Shown here: piece after piece, positions 61,835 through 64,000 of the stretch
Numbering within the stretch: position 1 is the first letter of the stretch
Layout: each line of letters starts with the position of its first letter
From: Caecitellus pseudoparvulus
Lineage: Eukaryota; Bigyra: Bicosoecida
DNA length: 64,000 bases
Assembly (NCBI GenBank): GCA_965644315.1
Contig: CBFFRQ010000013.1
Location: 124,001 to 188,000, forward strand
Direction: 5' to 3'
Position numbers and translations under genes: made by a program
The notes under the pieces: model-generated
Told to the model about the DNA's origin: nothing
What the model saw: the letters and a program-made list of their open reading frames with translations, nothing else
Databases searched by the model: none

Positions 61835-63600
61835 ATGGCCCTGTTGAGCAGCGCCGCGCGGCACGCAAGCCGTGCCTGGCGCGCAGGTGCAGTGCACGTC
61901 CACCTGCCAGCCCGAGGCATGGCATCCTTTTCCCTGTCGGACTTCGCCACGCTGGACCCCAAGGACATGAGCGCCGCCAAGCCACACACAGTGCGCAACT
62001 TGGGTGCGTGTTGCAACGGCGTGGCATTGGCGGGAAACACGTGCCCGTGACTCGCTGAACGTGGCCACGCCTGGCCACCTGCACAGTGCAAGGCGAGTGG
62101 ACGACACCAGCAACCATGGAGTCGCTCCCAGACCCAATGAACGGCGATGCTTTCATGAACGTGCCGCTGACGTCGGTGGATGAGCTGTCGCCCTTCGTGA
62201 AGAGCCTGGCAAAGGTCCCAAAAACCGGCCTGCACAACCCCTTCAAAAACCCTGAACGCTACCTGGAGCTGGCCCACGTCAGCAACAAGGCAGGGCAATG
62301 CTTGCGGGACCCTGACATTGCTGACTTCTTCACCCGCCTGATCCAGCGTGTGTGCCCGAAGTCATACGCGCAGGCTCGAGGCGAGGTGGACGTGACGGCG
62401 CAGTTTCTGGAGAACTTCAGCGGGGACCAGGTGCGGTTCATGGCTCAGTCCTTCGGCGTAAGTGGGGATCACATGGGTCAGGAAAGCCGTGGGTACCGCT
62501 GGCCTTATGGCCCTGTCGCCATCATCACCCCCTTCAACTTTGGCCTGGAAATCCCGGTGCTGCAGTTGATGGGCGCGCTCTTCATGGGCAACAAGCCCGT
62601 GCTGAAGAGCGACAACAAGGTATCTGTTATCATGGAGCAGTTCTTGCTCATGCTGATTAATTCCTGCGGCTTGAACCCTGCGGATGTGGACTTCTTGAAC
62701 AGCGACGGGCCGACCATGCAGCGCCTGCTGCGTGCTGCCAAGCCTCGCAACACCCTCTTCACGGGCTCCTCCCGCGTGGGCGAGATCCTGACCCGGGAAA
62801 CCAAGGGCAAGATCAAGCTGGAGGATGCAGGCTTCGACTGGAAGGTGCTGGGCCCTGACGTGCCCCGGGACAGCAACCTGGTGGACTACGTGGCGTGGCA
62901 GGCTGACCAGGACGCATACGGCTTCAGCGGGCAGAAGTGCTCGGCCCAGAGCATCATGTTCATGAACCGTGCTTGGAAAAAGGTGGACTTCCTGGAGAAG
63001 GTTGGGGACCTGGCCCGCCGCCGCAACCTGGAGGACCTGACCATCGGCCCCGTCCTGAGCTGGACAACGGAGGCAATGCTGGCGCACGTTCAGGAGCTTT
63101 TGAAGCTGAAGGGCGCGGAGCTGCTGTGGGGCGGCAAGGAGCTGCAGGGACACAGCATCCCCTCCTGCTACGGTGCCATCGAGCCGACAGCTGTGTATGT
63201 GCCGCTGTCCACCATGCGCAACCAGAAAGCATTCAAGCTGGCCACGAAGGAAGTCTTCGGACCCGTGCAGGTCATCACGGACTACAACAAGCAAGGCATC
63301 AACCGCGTCAAGTCGTACCTGGAGCGCATGGATCATCACCTGACGGCAGCCATTGTCAGCAACGACATTGGCTTCCAGCAGGACATGCTGGGCTCCACGG
63401 TCAACGGCACGACGTACGTTGGCATGCGGGCCCGCACGACAGGCGCGCCACAGAACCACTGGTTCGGGCCTGCTGGCGACCCACGTGGTGCAGGCATTGG
63501 TAGCCCAGAGGCCATCAAGCTGGTGTGGTCTTGCCACCGTGAGATCATCCACGACGTTGGGCCCATCGCAGAGGGGTGGACCACTCCCAAAGCCACTTGA
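61835..63600 (+). CDS. P5CDH: Delta-1-pyrroline-5-carboxylate dehydrogenase (ALDH12 type), mitochondrial
   Basis: The enzyme oxidises P5C (glutamate semialdehyde) to glutamate with NAD+, the second step of proline breakdown, in mitochondria. Exon 1 (61835-62003) and exon 2 (62087-63600) join across an 83-nt intron starting GTGCGT, giving 560 residues. The N-terminus (MALLSSAARHASRAWRAG) is a good mitochondrial presequence. The family body is intact: QESRGYRWPYGPVAIITPFN, LMGALFMGNKPVLK, TLFTGSSRVGE, Glu302 in IKLEDAGFDWK as general base, and the catalytic Cys341 in SGQKCSAQS. NHWFGPAGDPRGAGIGSPEA is near the C-terminus. It matches the plant ALDH12 form rather than the animal ALDH4 form. Confidence 0.95.
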
Positions 63601-63830
63601 GGTAACACGTACGCCCCCTGCCCAATGCATGCAGAGCGCGGGGTGTGTTCAGCAGCCACACATGCATGCCAAAACCTAAACTGCGTGCACACACCCTCTC
63701 CTGATGCAGACGCACTCCCTGTCGCATCACCCACCCACTCTGCCTGACTCGATAGGTGGCGTTACGCTGCACGCAAGTGCCCTGTGCTCCGCGCGGCCTC
63801 TTTGTTCGCCCTGCCCCCCCGCTCTTGACC

Positions 63831-64000
63831 ATGGCTGCTGCTGAAGGCTCAAAGTGCGTCATAAGAAGCTGTCCGAGCGGGCTCCTCGAGCTCGCAGGTG
63901 CCCAGGTGGTCGTGCAGCCTCACCGGCGTGTTGTGACTGCGCTGCGGCGTGTTGAGGCAGACCCACCTGCGCAGCTGGCCTCCACACGCCTTCCGCCCGC
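63831..64000 (+). CDS. Start of a gene that runs off the window
   Basis: An ATG with a fair context (TTGACCATGG) opens a frame (MAAAEGSK) that stays open to the end of the window. After about eight codons there is a GTGCGT donor of the type used throughout this window (63854), so exon 1 may end there. Too little is present to name the product. Confidence 0.35.
   Translation, partial: MAAAEGSKCVIRSCPSGLLELAGAQVVVQPHRRVVTALRRVEADPPAQLASTRLPP

Noticed and set aside
1-64000. CRISPR arrays, bacterial operons or prophage
   Set aside because: No regularly spaced repeats; spliceosomal introns and protein families show a eukaryotic nuclear genome.

Overview
This is a GC-rich, gene-dense stretch of nuclear DNA from a microbial eukaryote. 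The evidence is direct. Many reading frames join cleanly only across short GT-AG introns, mostly 45 to 120 nt. The genes lie on both strands with tiny gaps, and the proteins are eukaryotic (SUMO, eL43, MRT4, SNAP, NOM1, PP2A B'', CHL1/DDX11 helicase, AGC kinase). A plant-type P5C dehydrogenase (ALDH12 type), an AP2-like domain and an organellar EngB GTPase fit an alga or other protist, but I cannot fix the lineage from the sequence alone. The dominant 5' splice site is GTGCGT, which is itself a useful fingerprint.

Layout. At 1-5658 a Pro/Ala-rich host gene is cut in two by a complete PIF/Harbinger DNA transposon (395-5404). The element has 17-bp terminal inverted repeats, a CAG target duplication, an intact DDE transposase and a convergent second gene. 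From 6030 to 18800 come a 1633-residue protein of unknown function with an N-terminal myristoylation-like Gly, NOM1/SGD1, a small zinc-knuckle protein, a Golgi-type glycosyltransferase of the chondroitin family and an ACOT9-like thioesterase. From 18937 to 22566 are ribosomal protein eL43, ribosome assembly factor MRT4 and a SNAP vesicle-fusion protein.

From 23120 to 41887 there is a run of signalling proteins: a Kv-type channel with two N-terminal WW domains, a Ca-binding PP2A B'' subunit, a very large twelve-pass class III nucleotide cyclase, SUMO, EngB, and a membrane protein that looks like a catalytically dead hybrid histidine kinase. From 42019 to 63600 are a coiled-coil protein, the CHL1/DDX11 helicase, a small membrane protein, a PX-domain AGC kinase, a predicted AP2-like plus XPF/SHOC1-like fusion, a large helical protein, a long coiled-coil protein with four YTPSF motifs, and mitochondrial P5C dehydrogenase. 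A further gene starts at 63831 and runs off the window.

The genes do not form one pathway. Three themes recur: ribosome biogenesis (NOM1, MRT4, eL43, perhaps EngB), membrane and second-messenger signalling (channel, cyclase, PP2A B'', PX kinase, pseudo-kinase), and chromosome biology (CHL1, SHOC1-like, SUMO). The most notable observations are the transposon insertion whose removal exactly restores a reading frame, the AP2/SHOC1 fusion, the cyclase with swapped catalytic half-sites, the WW-Kv fusion and the pseudo-hybrid kinase. All splice sites were placed by eye from reading-frame continuity and consensus, so they are predictions.
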